A stretch of DNA of 7,678 nt from JAKFEE01 sp036675815 (lineage in GTDB: Bacteria; Pseudomonadota; Alphaproteobacteria; Rhodospirillales; Magnetospirillaceae). Position 1 is the stretch's first letter; each line of letters starts with the position of its first letter. The notes under the pieces are model-generated. The model searched no databases, was not told the origin of the DNA, and saw nothing but the letters and a program-made list of their open reading frames with translations. Below, in pieces: positions 6,363-7,678 of the stretch. The DNA is taken from contig JAKFEE010000023.1 of assembly GCA_036675815.1 (NCBI GenBank), positions 1 to 7,678 of the forward strand, read 5' to 3'. A program made the translations under genes and the position numbers.

Positions 6363-6404
6363 CTAGGGCGGGGGCGAGGAAGGCTAGGGCGGGGGCGAGG
6401 AAGG
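6363..6404 (+). repeat. Perfect 21-bp tandem duplication
   Basis: Two identical adjacent copies (6363-6383 and 6384-6404) of a purine-rich unit starting CTAGGGCGGGGGC and ending GAGGAAGG. They lie in the 100-bp gap between the YggT-like gene and the 128-residue gene. Each copy contains a Shine-Dalgarno-like AGGAAGG, but even the nearer one ends 24 nt before ATG 6429. Exact identity suggests a recent slippage event or a maintained repeat. Confidence 0.9.
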
Positions 6405-6428
6405 CCGGTTGACAGCAGAGTCGACGCC

Positions 6429-6815
6429 ATGGATCGCATTCGCTATTTCGCCGAACTCTCGGTCAAGCGAGCCGTCGCCTTCGCCCTGCTGGCCATCGGC
6501 ACCGTCTTCATCGGCATGAGCCACGAATGGTTGGTGGCGGTGCGCTCGGCCGCGATCCTCATGTCGCTGATGACGGCCGTCCTGCTGCACTGCGCTTGGC
6601 GCGCCCATCGCAAGGATTACCGGCGGCGCGAGGTGTGGGGCCTGCTCGACCAGTGGCACGGCCTGCCCGAGGACCGCGCCCACGCCACCATTTCCGGGAT
6701 CATGCGCGAGACGTTCCTGCATTACGCCGAAGTCGCCGCCTGGGCGGCGGCGGGGCTGTGGCTGACCGCCTTCGCTACGATCCTGGCTAGGATCCTGGCG
6801 CGATCGTCGCTGTAG
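6429..6815 (+). CDS. Hypothetical small membrane protein
   Basis: This 128-residue protein has three probable membrane segments, about 14-30 (RAVAFALLAIGTVFIGM), 37-57 (AVRSAAILMSLMTAVLLHCAW) and 102-122 (VAAWAAAGLWLTAFATILARI). Between the second and third is a charged loop, RAHRKDYRRREVWGLLDQWH (58-77), likely cytoplasmic. I recognise no family. The frame is open far upstream, but the preceding part is a repetitive GRGRGRLGRGRGR stretch produced by the tandem duplication, so ATG 6429 is the sensible start. Its ribosome site is weak (AGCAGAG about 8 nt upstream). It is the last gene of the plus-strand run, 100 bp after the YggT-like gene, and converges on the tRNA with a 39-bp gap. Coding character is supported by the alternation of hydrophobic and charged segments. 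Confidence 0.65.
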   Translation: MDRIRYFAELSVKRAVAFALLAIGTVFIGMSHEWLVAVRSAAILMSLMTAVLLHCAWRAHRKDYRRREVWGLLDQWHGLPEDRAHATISGIMRETFLHYAEVAAWAAAGLWLTAFATILARILARSSL

Positions 6816-6854
6816 CGCCTTGACGCATATGCCCCGTGGACGCCCGTGCAGGAA

Positions 6855-6930
6855 TGGTGGGCCCGGAGGGACTCGAACCCCCAACCAAGCCGTTATGAGC
6901 GGCCCGCTCTGACCATTGAGCTACAGGCCC
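6855..6930 (-). tRNA. tRNA with CAT anticodon, probably tRNA-Ile2 (lysidine type)
   Basis: A complete cloverleaf is visible on the minus strand: acceptor GGGCCTG with CGGGCCC (one G-U pair), D stem GCTC/GAGC, anticodon stem GGCCG/CGGCT around the loop CTCATAA, T stem GGGGG/CCCTC, discriminator A, and an encoded CCA at 6857-6855. The anticodon is CAT. The G1-C72 pair and the absence of the three G-C pairs in the anticodon stem exclude the initiator. The variable-loop region TGGTT and the overall likeness to ileX-type tRNAs favour isoleucine-2, read as AUA after TilS converts C34 to lysidine, over elongator methionine. It lies 72 bp downstream of rpoD on the same strand. Confidence 0.93.
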
Positions 6931-6941
6931 CACCGCGCCGG

Positions 6942-6970
6942 AACGTAGCGGGGCGGCTGCCGTTGCGCAA
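6942..6970 (-). promoter_or_regulatory. Weak candidate promoter for the tRNA
   Basis: On the minus strand, TTGCGC (6970-6965) and TACGTT (6947-6942) are 17 bp apart, with a GC-rich discriminator before the tRNA 5' end 11 bp further on. Each hexamer matches consensus at only three positions, so read-through from rpoD is an equally good explanation. GC-rich discriminators are typical of stringently controlled stable-RNA promoters. Confidence 0.25.
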
Positions 6971-6978
6971 CCGCCCCG
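6949..6978 (-). terminator. Hairpin downstream of rpoD, possible weak terminator
   Basis: CGGGGCGG pairs with CCGCCCCG (8 bp) around a 14-nt loop that contains the palindrome TTGCGCAA. It starts 24 bp past the rpoD stop and ends before the tRNA. No T-run follows on the minus strand, so it may be a processing or attenuation element rather than a full terminator. It overlaps the candidate tRNA promoter. Confidence 0.35.
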
Positions 6979-7002
6979 TTCGCCCGGGTCACCGAGATGG
7001 CG

Positions 7003-7678
<676 letters not shown>

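Noticed and set aside
6409..6414. Perfect -35 consensus TTGACA before the 128-residue gene
   Set aside because: No acceptable -10 lies 16-19 bp downstream, and a transcript from it would begin inside or past the start codon at 6429.

Overview
The window is GC-rich, with codons ending mostly in G or C. It carries the C-terminal half of a vegetative sigma factor that reads like an alphaproteobacterial RpoD. I infer a free-living alphaproteobacterium, possibly of the Rhodospirillales; the sequence alone does not give a genus.

Layout. At 1-115 is the 3' end of an unidentified plus-strand gene. Facing it, and read leftwards from about 3604 to 183, is a tight three-gene minus-strand operon: a 205-residue protein of unknown family, a membrane-anchored PAS/DnaQ-type exonuclease, and a CBS-pair/DUF294 nucleotidyltransferase-like protein. 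A 247-bp regulatory region (3605-3851) with several short dyads separates this operon from a plus-strand operon. That operon holds a DUF4212 small subunit, a 608-residue sodium:solute symporter of the ActP/VC_2705 type (acetate or another short monocarboxylate), a YggT-like small membrane protein and a 128-residue predicted membrane protein. Converging on its end, on the minus strand, are a tRNA with anticodon CAT (best read as isoleucine-2) and rpoD, which runs off the right edge.

How the genes fit together. DUF4212 plus the SSS protein look like a two-part sodium/monocarboxylate symporter. From memory, DUF294/CBS proteins and DnaQ-like exonucleases recur beside VC_2705-type symporters, so the divergent minus operon is a plausible sensing or control module for uptake: CBS pair for nucleotides, PAS plus a degenerate HAMP-like linker at the membrane, and catalytic motifs intact in both enzymes. 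That functional link is inference.

The most striking local structure is between the symporter and the YggT-like gene. A full Shine-Dalgarno sequence lies 43 bases from the start codon, but a perfect 15-bp hairpin between them would fold the gap down to about 10 bases. Other points are two or three dyads around the putative minus-operon promoter, a degenerate EF-hand loop in the symporter, and a perfect 21-bp tandem duplication ahead of the last gene of the plus operon. No mobile element, CRISPR array or recognisable defence system is present.
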